The translations under genes and the position numbers were made by a program. The notes beneath the pieces are model-generated. The model was given only the letters and a program-made list of their open reading frames with translations, was not told the DNA's origin and ran no database searches. Source: Quercus robur (Eukaryota > Streptophyta > Magnoliopsida > Fagales > Fagaceae). From it: a DNA stretch of 64,000 nt. Location: contig NC_065538.1 of assembly GCF_932294415.1 (NCBI RefSeq), positions 77,761,834-77,825,833 on the forward strand. The letters run 5' to 3'. Below, piece by piece: positions 1 to 11,161 of this stretch (within the stretch, counting starts at the first letter, position 1; each line of letters begins with the position of its first letter).

Positions 1-3000
1 CGAGACTGCAGCACAAGCATCTAATGCTCCTATTGGTGCCAAAAAGTATGGGACCAAGGAGGTGAATATCTCTGCTTTTCAAACACTGTACAACCTTGTA
101 CAGTGCACAGCGGACTTGTCCAGAAACGATTGTAGTACTTGTCTTCAAGCTGCTATAAAGCTTCTGCCATGGTGTTGTAGTGGAAAGCAAGGGGGAAGAG
201 TTATTTTTCCTAGTTGCAGTGTTAGGTACGAATTGTACCCTTTTTACCGGATGGAAATTGCGACACTCCCACCTGCACCAATTCACCCATCTTCATATAC
301 AGGTTCGGTAGCTGGACTTTTGACTGCTTTTTCCTTTTTCTCTTATATTATTGGCAATTGAGTGATGGTGCTTCAATTTTTCAAGGCATACTTTATGAAT
401 CTTTGTTTATGTTGGGTATGATTTTAGTGCGGGTCATATTCTCCCATTAAAGAATTGGAAACATTAGCTTTAACTTGTACAAAGTCAGGGCCAATTAAGA
501 GGGCTATAACTCTATCTGATATAGCTATCAGATAAACAAAAAAACTATAGAAGTAGGTAAGTGTCCATTTTATTGCCCACCAATATGGTTCGGTGAGGGG
601 TAGAATGGTAGACCCAACCATTTGCAGAGCTCATGCCCTGCTATAATTCTATTGGCTAGTGCATATCGTCATTTAGCGAAGAAAGTACTTCTTGTAACAG
701 TTATACTAAGCCGAGTATAAGTCACATATATAAAACAACCTAACAACTGAATAACATGTGAATTATGGGAAATACAAATACTCACTATCATTTTTTGTGT
801 TTCGTGTTTCACTTTATGTTCCATCAATCACAACTTAATCTGTATTTGTTTAACTTCGTTATAAAACAGTCAAAGTTTAAAATGGAAAAAAATAAACACA
901 AAAAGTTGTAATTGATGGAACATAAAGTAGAGTACAAAAAGTGGTACGGTGATTTTTTTTTTTTTTAATAAACACAATAAATTGTAATTGGTGAAATAAA
1001 GTAGAATACAAAAAGTGGTACAGTTATTTTTTTTATTATTATTATTTTTATTTAAAAATCAAGTGGGATAGTGGATTTGGATTCGAAAGTTGGAGTTAAC
1101 AAATTTACAATAAATAAATAAATTACATGGCATTTATAAAGTGTTTGGCATTTCCACTTTTTCAATTTGTGATTAATTAATGAGAGTGATGCACTTTTTC
1201 AAGTTACCTGTTCATCATAATATTTTATGTAATATGGTTTTAGAAAATATTGCACATATATTATAGCATAATTGTTATAAAATTTTGTTAATAATGAGTT
1301 TATCATAAGAAGAAATAATTATAAATTGCACAAACATATCTATTACAATTATTTAGTTCAAGTAATGAGAAATTAAAAAACAACTTTGGAGGAATATTGT
1401 AGAATAAAAGTTGATATAAAACATGTCTTTCTCTTTCTTCTTAATTCTAAAACAAAATATACATCCAAAACACCCATAATCAATCATATCCTTCACAAAA
1501 CCCACAAATCTATAACGTTTGACCTTAAAATCAAAACTGTAATTGTCACTGTCACTCAATATAAAATGCATGCCACTCATTCCTTAGTTGTAGCCAACTC
1601 ATACGGGTTAGAATTAGATGAGACAACAATGATAGAGCTAGGTAAGTGTCGTTTAAAGATTGAAGATAAATGAAATCATTTTTGGTCTGTTGTATTTGAC
1701 ATGGGATGACGTGAAGGGTTATGGATAGGTATATATAAAGGAGTAGAAGTGCAAGAGGTAAAAATAGTGAATTTAAATGTAAAGAATATTGTGTATATGC
1801 ATGAGGGAGGAAAAGTCTTGATACATTTAACCAAAAGATACAAATAATATTTACTTTTTTAATTAAAAAAATCTTAAAACATTGAATCAAATAAAACAAA
1901 ATTTTAATATTTAATTTGTTCTTATTTCTAATGTAGTACTTGAGAATATTTTAATTCTTTTAGCCAAGAATGCGCCACTTGGCAAAATCTCATACTTTCT
2001 AACATGAGGCCTCTGCGAAGGGTGAGCTTGTATATTCATGTTTTTCTTTTGTCATTGGTTTGTAAGTGTAAGGATGCATGATTAAACTTAACTCAGATTG
2101 TTACAACTTACAACTAATCTCTTCCTTACTTGTTTATTTATTTATTGAAAAAGTAACAATTCTATTCTTCCTTACTTTTTCTTTTTATTTATTGAAAAAT
2201 TGACAATTATATTGTATGATGCCTAAGTTGAATAAGGGTTGTTATTCCATACTTTGGGAGTATACTCCCTCCCTCTCACAAAGGAGTGAGTCCAGCCTAC
2301 TCCCAGAGTATACAATAATTTTCAGTTGAAATAATTGGTTTTTTGCTCAACCTTAATGGGTATTCCATTTGGTAGATTTATTGGGACATCCTTCCCTCCC
2401 CAATATGTATTCTATGCATCCAATGGATGCATTCAACCTCTGAAAGTTTGTGAACTCCACAATCATATGGTAACCACATCCTATGAGAAAGATAATGCAT
2501 ATATCTTATGCATATGATACATTTTCTTCCTTATTTTCTATTGATCAACTTTCTCATAAAAAAAATAATAAATAAAATTAAAAGCAGATTTCATGGGTAC
2601 AGGTACAACATTTCTTGAAATACAAGAGTACAAGGCTAGGATACGGTAATTAATTAATTAATATTTTTTTAGGTATATTTTAAATATTTTTGGACATAAT
2701 ATTTTATTTTAGGTTTTAAAATTAAGTAACAATAATAAAATTATTGAAAACATATTTAAAATTAATTTAAAGGCGATAATAAATATCGAAGAAGTACAAT
2801 GACACCCATAAAATGTTATTTAAAGTACAAACTAAGAGTTTAGATAAACTAAACACCCAAGCTACGTACATAGATACGCACACAAGTACAAGTACGAGTA
2901 CTTGCCCATTTTAGCCATGTCCATGGAACGTAGGATTAGACCTAATTAATCATTAGGCAGCTCTCTCCTAAGGGACTACTGTACAGTTGTCAATGAAACA

Positions 3001-5109
3001 TGATATTGTTTATGCAGGAAAGAAAAAAATCTCAACGGCAACAATAATCGCCATAGTTGTTCCAATTGTTGCTTTGGTTCTGGTCATTCTGTCCTTCTGT
3101 TTCCTAACAATGAGAGCAAGAAAGAAGTCCAATGCAATAAAGGGAGAGAATTTTAAGAAATCTGATCAAATCCTAAATTATCAAGGTACGTATGCAAGTG
3201 GTCTTATGTTCACATCATATGTCACTGTCTTCTCATTTTCATGTACACGTGAAGGAATCGATTCATTAAACTGGTTTGTTAAGCCAAATGCGAGGACAGA
3301 CTGTAATTTGCCAGAAAATGATAGAACCTATTGATTATGTACAAACTCTCACCTCATGATATCTGCAAACATTGCTCTTTCTAATGTAATCTCTTACGTT
3401 CATTTTTTTCGGATGTATAGCTGCAAGTGAATTACCAACTGTAGACTCCTGCTTGCAATTTGATTTTGGGACAATTGAAGCCGCCACCAACAAATTCTCA
3501 GATGACAAGAAGATTGGTGAAGGTGGATTTGGTAAAGTTTACAAGGTATAAATCAAAATTTATTTCTTGTGTTTTTTCTTCTTTTCCCTTTTATATTTTT
3601 GTTTTTGTTTTTGGTATTACTCAAAATTAAGAATCTGTAGAAAATTTACTGCATACAAATATAATCAAATTTAGAATTTGAAACTTTTTTGAAGTAGGGA
3701 TTTAATAAATTCTTTGAATTAAACTATTCTAAAGCCAGTTCAAGTACATATATGTTACCAGGGTACACTTCCTAGCGGACAAGTTATAGCTGTAAAGAGG
3801 TTAGGGAAAAGCTCTGGACAAGGAGTCGAACAATTTAAGAATGAGGTTGAACTACAAGCCAAGCTTCAGCACAAAAATTTAGCAGGGGTTTTGGGATTCT
3901 GCTTAAAAGGAGAAGAGAAGATACTCATCTATGAATTTGTGCCCAATAGAAGCCTTGACAATTTTATATATGGTTTGTGCATCAAAACACACATCCAATA
4001 GTGTTATGTGAATAGAATTGCATCAATTTCTCATTGATGTGCATTTGCAATTCTTTAAATCTTATTAGATTTTTTTTTTCTTTGATGAGCTGTTAGATTC
4101 AAAAAAACAAGGACAATTGGATTGGGCAGCACGATATAAGATTATAGGAGGAATTGCTCGAGGAATTCAATATCTTCACAAAGATTCTCAACTTAGAATT
4201 ATACATCGCGATCTAAAAGCTAGTAGCATATTGTTAGATGCTGATATGAATCCAAAAATTTCAGATTTTGGTATCGCGCGGATTCTTGAAGTTGATCAAA
4301 CTCAAAAAAATGCGAGTAGAATTGTGGGGACATAGTAAGTTCCAAATTGTTTTCTTCTATCTTTCATCATTAGAAATTAATAGATTTATTCAAGTCCCAT
4401 TCCACCTAATGAATCACTGAAATAAAATATTAAAAAATTAATAAAAATGGTCATTTTGAGCAGCATCTTCATGAGGCTCCTAATTGTCTTTTAGTAACAC
4501 TGCTATGCTTTTGGTGTTGGTTTGCAGTGGTTATATGTCTCCAGAGTACGCAATGCAAGGTGAATTTTCTGAGAAATCTGACGTGTACAGTTTTGGTGTC
4601 CTAGTCCTAGAAATTATCACTGGTAAAAAGAATAGTAACTTTGAATCAGAAGGGGCTGCGGACCTCCTAAGCTATGTGAGTATAAACCATATGGTGTGAT
4701 TTCTTTTCCTTTCTTAATGCCAATGTCACCACTTGTATTGTAGCATGACATTCTAAACACTACTTGATAAAATGTGCAGGCTTGGATACATTGGAGGGAC
4801 GGGAGGCCCTTGGAATTATTGGATCCAACTTTGAAAGGTTTTTATTTAATAGATGAAGCCATTAAATGCATCCACGTTGGCTTATTATGTGTTCAGAAAG
4901 ATCCAGCTGACAGACCATCTATGGCATCAATAGTTCTCACACTTAGTAGCCACTCTGTCAGTCTACCAACACCGCTACAACCAGCATTTTTCCTTCGCAA
5001 CACGGACCAGAACTTGCCGCAAATGTATATGGAGTCTGATCAATCTACTAGCATGTCCATGTCATGGTCTATCAATGATGAATCTGTTACTGAACCACAC
5101 GCACGATAA
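1..5109 (+). CDS. CRK-1: cysteine-rich receptor-like kinase, 5'-truncated by the window edge
   Basis: This is a plasma-membrane receptor kinase of the CRK (DUF26) family. The exons I infer are 1-302, 3018-3185, 3421-3545, 3762-3972, 4097-4334, 4528-4675 and 4780-5109; all borders are GT/AG and the phases agree. The visible part codes for about 506 residues. Exon 1 holds the end of the ectodomain with the second DUF26 Cys motif (VQC-X8-C-X2-C, then PSC). Exon 2 encodes the transmembrane helix and a basic stop-transfer segment, and exons 3-7 encode the kinase. The glycine loop (GEGGFG), IAVK lysine, HRD and DFG are present. The catalytic-loop Asn that should follow HRDLKAS is Ser (codon 4225-4227), and the usual RLLGF segment reads GVLGF, so kinase activity may be weak or absent. 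Exon 2 is longer at its 3' end than in the other copies. The signal peptide and first DUF26 lie upstream of the window. Confidence 0.9.
303..3017 (+). other. Large intron 1 of CRK-1
   Basis: This 2.7-kb AT-rich intron separates the ectodomain exon from the transmembrane exon. The donor is CAG/GTTCGG at 302/303 and the acceptor is TATGCAG at 3017; both are phase 1, as in every other CRK here. If the intron were retained, translation would run on to a stop at 359-361 through a hydrophobic tail. Apart from a fold-back repeat near 0.8-0.95 kb and a short inverted repeat near 2.25-2.31 kb, I see no gene in it. Confidence 0.7.
786..955. repeat. Fold-back (MITE-like) inverted repeat inside CRK-1 intron 1
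   Basis: The left arm (about 791-835, containing TATGTTCCATCAATCACAA) is complementary to the right arm (about 902-945, containing TTGTAATTGATGGAACATA). The spacer is about 65 bp. A diverged relative of the right-arm sequence follows at 970-1022, and a similar fold-back lies at 40175-40345. I found no convincing target duplication, so the class is open. Confidence 0.5.
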
Positions 5110-5463
5110 TCTACAGAAGCAAGGAATGCACAAGCCTTTTTGCAATTGGGTGGCCAGAATGTTTCGAGTTAATAAAACATTAGATTTAGTGGGTGTATGT
5201 ACAATAAAGTGAGCAGACTGCTGTCTATTTGTCCGGGGGGAGTCTGAGTGTAAATATTTTGTGTTGGGCAAAACTTCCGTCTGGTGCTTCATTGGATGGG
5301 GGCACAATAAAAATATGTAATCAGTTTTAGACACGCACCATGTCACGTCCAATACACTAGTGTACTCGACGCATGTGAAACCCTTTAATATTTATAGTTT
5401 ACGCATTCAAGAAGATAGTTAGGAATTGGTATAATCTTCTGTAATGAGTAACATAATAATAGA
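5110..5463. other. 3' flank of CRK-1
   Basis: This is the 3' UTR and downstream sequence of CRK-1. AATAAA-like signals occur (for example near 5170 and 5307). No other gene is visible. Confidence 0.5.
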
Positions 5464-6469
5464 TGTTAGGGTTTTAGACCCAAGTTGTCTCAAATTTTAT
5501 CAAATCTTAGCCAAATAATTAATTAAATTAATTATGCATGCATGAGATTTGAATCAAATAAACATAGATCACATGAACACCAAGAATGATGACTTAGAAA
5601 AACTTTTGAAATTGTGGTTTCAAAATAAAAAATATATGAAGGATTTAACCTAAACAATTCTCAAGACAATATATCCATTAAATAGAATCAAAGTTTATAT
5701 AATAGACTTAACCCTAAATCTAGTGCTACCTCGTATAGTACTTATTGGTGTGACTACACGTAGCTCTGAATTCATGGATTCTTCTACAATGGATTGTTGC
5801 ACACAAACTCTCCTATTTGTGACTCAAAGAATTCCACTTGAAGGTTTTGATCAACAACTGCTGTAGACTATATTTCTTTATGGCTTCATACAGATTTGCA
5901 CTATGGCAGCAACAATACCGTGTTGATCTTTCTCTATGTCCTTTTGAACTCTCACTATTTTGACTAGCAACTAATGGAGGCTCAAGTCTATTTTGAAAGT
6001 CTCCAATATAGTGAGATTGAGAGAAACTTTGTTATACATATCATAGCCATAAAAATGGTGATTTCTCTCTTTGAAAAGCCTTTCTACGATCGGAATGGCT
6101 TATAATGTCCTTTTAATAGTACAACAAACAGATCACAAATCAGTCTTGAAATGAGAAAGTTATGGGCTTTTTTAAGTTTCAGATTTTTGCTGATATTGCA
6201 ATCTCGATCGATCGAACTAGGTGTCGAGCTTGCAATCGAAAATCTCGATCGGTCGATCAAGGTGTCGAGCCAACAGTTGAACCAACAGAAAATTTGTTTT
6301 CTTGCTCTGAAATTGATTCTTTCTTGATCCAAACTTGGGTCTTTGTTTTGGACTTTGAAGCACACCTTTAACATATTTATGACTCACCAAAAACACTACA
6401 AATGGATTACAATTGATCACGGCTTGCAAACCTAAAAATATGGACTCTACAGTGGATATTTTCCTAACA
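5464..6469 (-). mobile_element. Probable solo LTR (Copia-like family shared with 33.9 kb and 49.3 kb)
   Basis: The unit starts TGTTAGG and ends CCTAACA, the short inverted TG...CA termini of an LTR. Its interior aligns with the sequences at 33899-34746 and 49325-50149: it shares the TTTTAGACCC start, the region around ACCCTAAATCTA, a stretch resembling ATGGATTCTTCTA, and a repeated TCGATCGATCG segment. The minus-strand orientation is taken from the 49-kb copy, which has a primer-binding site. The flanking 5 bp (ATAGA and AAAAT) do not match, so this may be an old or recombined copy. Confidence 0.55.
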
Positions 6470-7682
6470 AAAATAATTGTTAACGCCATCACAACTAATG
6501 TACCCCTAGCCAAAGTTATCAACTTCATTCTAGTTTATCCATTAGAGTGAGACATTTCAAAATCGGTTTATTTCAATGTACTATTTCAAGTTTCTGGTTT
6601 ATCCATTAGAATGAGATATTTGGATATCAGTCTATTTCAATGTACTATTTATAGTTTATCTATGGCAATCTTCTTCGAATTCTGGGATTAATTTTTTGTT
6701 TCTAGTTTTTTGTTTTAACTTCTTTGTTATGTACAAAATTTTCAGTTTTATTTTTTTTTTAAGTATAATTATGCATTTTCATGCCTTGGATGTACAATAA
6801 TCATTAGAACACATTAAAAATAATAATTAAAAAAAAAAAACTACAACTTTTGCAACAACTATCCATGTAAAAGAATGAATGATGGATAAGAAGTGGTGTG
6901 TTCATATAAAAATAACAGATAACCATAGCTGACTCAGCCAAACATAGGTTGCCATGTAGGATGGTTGTGGCAAAAGTTGTTATATGATACTAGAATTACT
7001 CTTAATGTAAAAAATAAAAATAAAAAATAAAAAAAAGTTTTTATTGCACATTAAATCAAAAGATCTAAACAATGACTTGCCAATTGCTACCACGACTTTT
7101 TAAAATATATGGACCAACAACTTTGATATATGTGTATTTTTCAAGTGAAAAGGATAAATTTGTTCTTTCAAGCCCCGTCTCTACTCCATTTCTCTCTCCC
7201 AATGGCCAAACAAAACATCGGCAGAAATATCACCCAAGCTCAGGCAATATTGTTCCTTCCATCACAAATACTTAATAACTTCCCTGTGAATTAACTAAAG
7301 AATCTAAACTGAATTTTACAAGTTGAATCTCAAATGTTCATTGATGACTGATGAGGTATTATAGCTCCTTCCATCAAAATTAACATAAATATGTCAAATG
7401 ACAGGATAATTTTTGGGTCCCAAATAAATTCATCAAATATATTATTTATTATATATTTATAGTCAAAAAAAATTGTTGCAAATAGTTTAATTAATTTAAA
7501 TATGGATGAAATAGTTTCTCATCATCTTTATATATGAATAAAAATTTACAAATATTTATTGGTAAAAAAATATGACAAAAATATCCTCATTTTGTTTATG
7601 TTTATATTGAAATTTTCTGTTTATGTTCAAGGTTTTTTTATTTAAATTTTATCTCGATAAATAATTCTAAATGTTATTATCC
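6470..7682. other. AT-rich intergenic sequence
   Basis: Sequence between two transposable elements. Short ORFs occur, but none shows a recognisable domain. I see no gene here. Confidence 0.5.
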
Positions 7683-7692
7683 TTAGACACAC

Positions 7693-8066
7693 GGATTTGG
7701 ATCCTCTCCATTTCTCTTTGAAATGGAGAGCATCCATCTCGTGGATAGGATCTCTTTAATATAAAACAACGGTCTAAGAAGTGCCACATCAATTAAAACT
7801 TAAAATGCTTAAACTCAACTATGGTTAACGTTTACTCAATAAACCTCCCTGATCTAAACAATTTTTTTTCTATATCTCTCTCGCCTCCAAGCTTCACTCT
7901 TTCTCAACCCGACCGTTGCCGTTGCAACCATGACTCTCTTTCCAAATCACTGTCACGGGGGCCACATCTCATAGCCCAACATCACCGAACTGCTCCGCTA
8001 GATCAGCCACTGCCCAGTAAGTTTCTCTCTCTAATTTTTTATTGATAAGCTCTGTTTGGTTGTTGG
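7693..8066 (+). repeat. Left TIR of the Mutator-like element
   Basis: Inverted match to 10752-11151 with small indels. It contains a CT-rich leader, an ATG at 7821 and a GTAAGT donor-like site at 8017, all of which have partial counterparts in the other TIR. Confidence 0.75.
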
Positions 8067-8069
8067 AAA

Positions 8070-8112
<43 letters not shown>

Positions 8113-8771
8113 ACAACTATTTTTTGATTGATTTATTGGTGCTGAATTTGGTTTCTTTTTTTTCTTTTTCTTTTTTTTGATAGAATGGTTTCTGTGTGTG
8201 TGTGTTTTTTTAAATTTTTTTTAAGCTTTTGGTTTTGAGCTTGGTAGGGTGTTTCAGATTTGTTATGTTATCATAACTTTTGATTTAGTTGTTTGCAAAT
8301 GTTCAATCTGATTTTTTATCAATTAGGGGATAAAGAAAAAGGAAAATTTTGACAATTTTATCTAGTAAGCATTCATGAATGCACTAATTCACCTTAAAGC
8401 TTAGAGCGTTCTCAGTTATAAGGTTAATTATATTGGCTTGAGGATGCATAGAATCAGATGTAAGATACTGTGAATGTTCAATTTGGCTTTCAAATACGAG
8501 CTCTTTGTTTTACTTAATTATTATAGTTCAACCAGTTGGAAATAATGGAGAAGTTTATAATATGAAGGATTGGCATTTTTTGGATATTGCTTGTAGGTTT
8601 CATCAATCCTTGGTATATGTCAAGAAGAAGGGTATGAAGATTATTGAGAACAGAGAAGTATTGAAGAAGCCAAAAGTGAAGAAGAAGAAGAACACAGTTA
8701 AGAAGGCTCTAAATGACACATTCAAAGCAAGGAAAAGGCTGACTTCATTGAGTGAAATGTATGCGTTTTAA
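7821..8771 (+). CDS. Candidate two-exon ORF carried by the Mutator-like element (unrecognised product)
   Basis: I infer exon 1 at 7821-8016 inside the left TIR, donor GTAAGT, acceptor TTATAG at 8526, and exon 2 at 8527-8771 ending in TAA. Both junctions are phase 1, so the frame joins without a stop and gives about 146 residues. The N-terminal part is Ser/Pro-rich and TIR-derived. The C-terminal part is non-repetitive and basic, with a run of Lys-rich residues near the middle of exon 2 and the ending SEMYAF. I do not recognise the family. It could be a captured host gene fragment (Pack-MULE), a remnant of an element-encoded protein, or a chance frame. Transcript evidence would decide. Confidence 0.3.
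8073..8109. repeat. (AT)n microsatellite
   Basis: An uninterrupted AT dinucleotide tract just inside the left TIR of the Mutator-like element. Confidence 0.9.
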
Positions 8772-9651
8772 ATGAACAGAAAGGGCATAAACAAATCTTG
8801 TACATAAAATAAGTTACAGTTTTCATTTTATAGAGCTTTAGCAATAAGAAGCTATTCTCTCATCAATTTTCTCTTTGTTTCTAGAAATTTTCCTAGATCA
8901 TTTTGTGAATCTTCTTTCTCCGTTGTTCAAGTTCTTTAATCATCTTAAAGTTTTAATAGTATACTTCCTACGTTATTTTGAATCATCAATTACTTGAGAG
9001 GAAAGACTATCAAAGCGTCAAGTATTCTAGGTGACTGCATTTCATGTATGTAATGTTAAGAAATTACACAGAAAATAAAAATTCATTAGACATTTTCATA
9101 ATGTTAATAACATATCACATATATGATCACTGTTCAACTAAAAAAATACTCAAACATGTACACACAAAACCAACATCTTTAAGTATCTTCTAAACCAACT
9201 ACAAAAAATACCAAAAAGTTGCTACAAACTTTGCAAATAATTGTCTAAGTTGCCCTACAAGCTATAATATATCAAATCTCAATCTCTACTCAAACTGAAA
9301 AATGAGCGAATTTTGCATTGCGAACTTCAAGATACATTTTCTTCAATCAGTCATGGAATACTTCAAAACCTTTTTCTTCAAAACAAATGGGCAAAAATTA
9401 GTACATGGAACTTTGTATAAAGCTTGCACTTGATTTCATGAACAACACTTGTACCCGTCTTTAGACCTTTTTTAAGGATAGGCTGCTCCAACTCATTTTC
9501 TACAAAAAGAAAAATCAAATGCATTATGTACATCAAAAGGGAAAAAAAATCCACAAAGAAAAATTTCTCAAAAATCTATACCATCAAATCAAAAGCTCTA
9601 CATATAGCAAATACATTGACAAACTTCAAGTGGTCCATATACTCAGTCATG

Positions 9652-9771
9652 AAACTGAACTAACATAAGAACAAAAGCAATATCTTCTATTAAACATACA
9701 TTCTATTTGAAAAACTGAACCAACATAAGAACAAAAGCAATATCTTCTATTAAACATAACTTCTATTTGAA
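9652..9771. repeat. Two-copy 60-bp tandem repeat
   Basis: Two adjacent 60-bp units with a few mismatches share the core ACATAAGAACAAAAGCAATA, inside the Mutator-like element. The small minus-strand ORF over it is only a translation of the repeat. Confidence 0.85.
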
Positions 9772-10751
9772 AGGGAATTGGTAAGAAGCTAAGCAAAATC
9801 CAAACACTTTTGTGTAAAAAGAACATGAGTTCAAAAAGGCTTGTTCCTACATGCACATTGCATCAAGCCTGAGCCTTGAGGTCCAAAAAAAGTTTTTAAA
9901 ATTATAGTATTTATTGAAACTTACAAAATGAAAAAGGCCATTTAATAATAAAGATTTAGATGATAAATATTTCTGCTTTTATATGCAGTAAGCCAAACGT
10001 TCAATGTTTCAAACCCCCTTCACACAAGCATTTTGACCTATCAACTCAAAAGCCCATTTAATAATGTGATGCATACAAACATAACAAGATCAATTGAAAT
10101 TATACAAAGTAGACTAAAAATGGGTATTTGATTTAATGTTATGCTTACCAAAAAACAAAAGCAATTCAAAGTACTAGAGCTAATTCTAAGAATAGGTAAT
10201 ATGTTAATTAAAAAGCCAAGCACTAGCTAGCTATGATACATTGGGCATATGGTGCAATGTAGAAATATGATGCCAAGCTGCAAAAAATGTTATGATACAA
10301 ATTTAGTTGACAATTCTACAAAATACTACTGATACACAAGTAATATTAAGGATATAAATTTCTGCAAGGTAAGTAATACTTAAAAAGAATTGTTACTGCA
10401 CTTAATTCAAGTGGTTCAGCTAGGAATTGGACAGAAATTCAAAGAAGCACCTTTTGCATTAAATCAACCATAATTTCTCAATGAAAGCAAATGTTTAACT
10501 CAGCCTACAACCTAAAATGATAAAAGGAAATGAGATTTTGATGATGAAAGATTTGTCATGATAATGAGTAGCAAGAGTTCGAAATTAAGCAAAGCAGAGC
10601 CAAACTTAACCATTCCATGGCAGAACATTCTGACAAATTTTAATTCCAAAGCTCAAACCAACGACTAATAAAACCACACAAAAAAGAAACCAAATTCAAC
10701 ACCATTAAAAAAAATAGCAGTATCATAGTTTTTTTTTCCCCCTTCTTTTTT

Positions 10752-11151
10752 CCAGCAACCAAACAAAGCTTTTTAGTAAAATAAATTATAGAGAGGGAAA
10801 ACTTACTAGGCAATGCCTATGCCAGCGGAGCAGTTCGACGATGCGAGACTAGTGTGAGATAATGGTGGCTAGGCACAAGAGGTCATGGTGGCAGCGGCAA
10901 TGGCAGGGTTAAGAGAGAGATAGAGAGAGTGAAGCTTGGAGATGGGTTGGAGAAGAGAGAGATTTTGAAATTTTCAGAAAAGATGGGTTTGCTGAGTAAA
11001 CGGCATGGTTAACCACAATTGCATTTGTTGAGTTAGGTATTTGTATTTTAATTGATGTGGCATGTCTTAGATCGTTGATTTATTTCAAAGAGATCCTATC
11101 CATGAAATGGACACTTCCCATTTCAAAGAGAAATGGAGAGGATCCAAATCC
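10752..11151 (-). repeat. Right TIR of the Mutator-like element
   Basis: Reverse complement of 7693-8066. The outer 34 bp are essentially identical; inner parts diverge and carry indels, including different purine-rich leader sequence. Confidence 0.75.
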
Positions 11152-11161
11152 TTAGACACAC

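Larger units (their letters stand above)
7693..11151. mobile_element. Mutator-like element (MULE) with about 370-bp terminal inverted repeats
   Basis: The left end GGATTTGGATCCTCTCC is mirrored by GGAGAGGATCCAAATCC at the right end. The inverted similarity continues inward to about 8066 on the left and about 10752 on the right. The element is flanked on both sides by the same 10-bp sequence TTAGACACAC (7683-7692 and 11152-11161). Long TIRs with a 9-10 bp target duplication are diagnostic of Mutator-like elements. The 3459 bp contain no transposase that I can recognise, so it is non-autonomous. Its interior holds a Lys-rich reading frame (8527-8771) that could be a captured host exon. Confidence 0.85.

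Noticed and set aside
359..361. Stop codon read as premature truncation of CRK-1
   Set aside because: A phase-1 donor at 302/303 joins exactly to the phase-1 transmembrane exon at 3018, as in all other copies; the stop lies in the intron.
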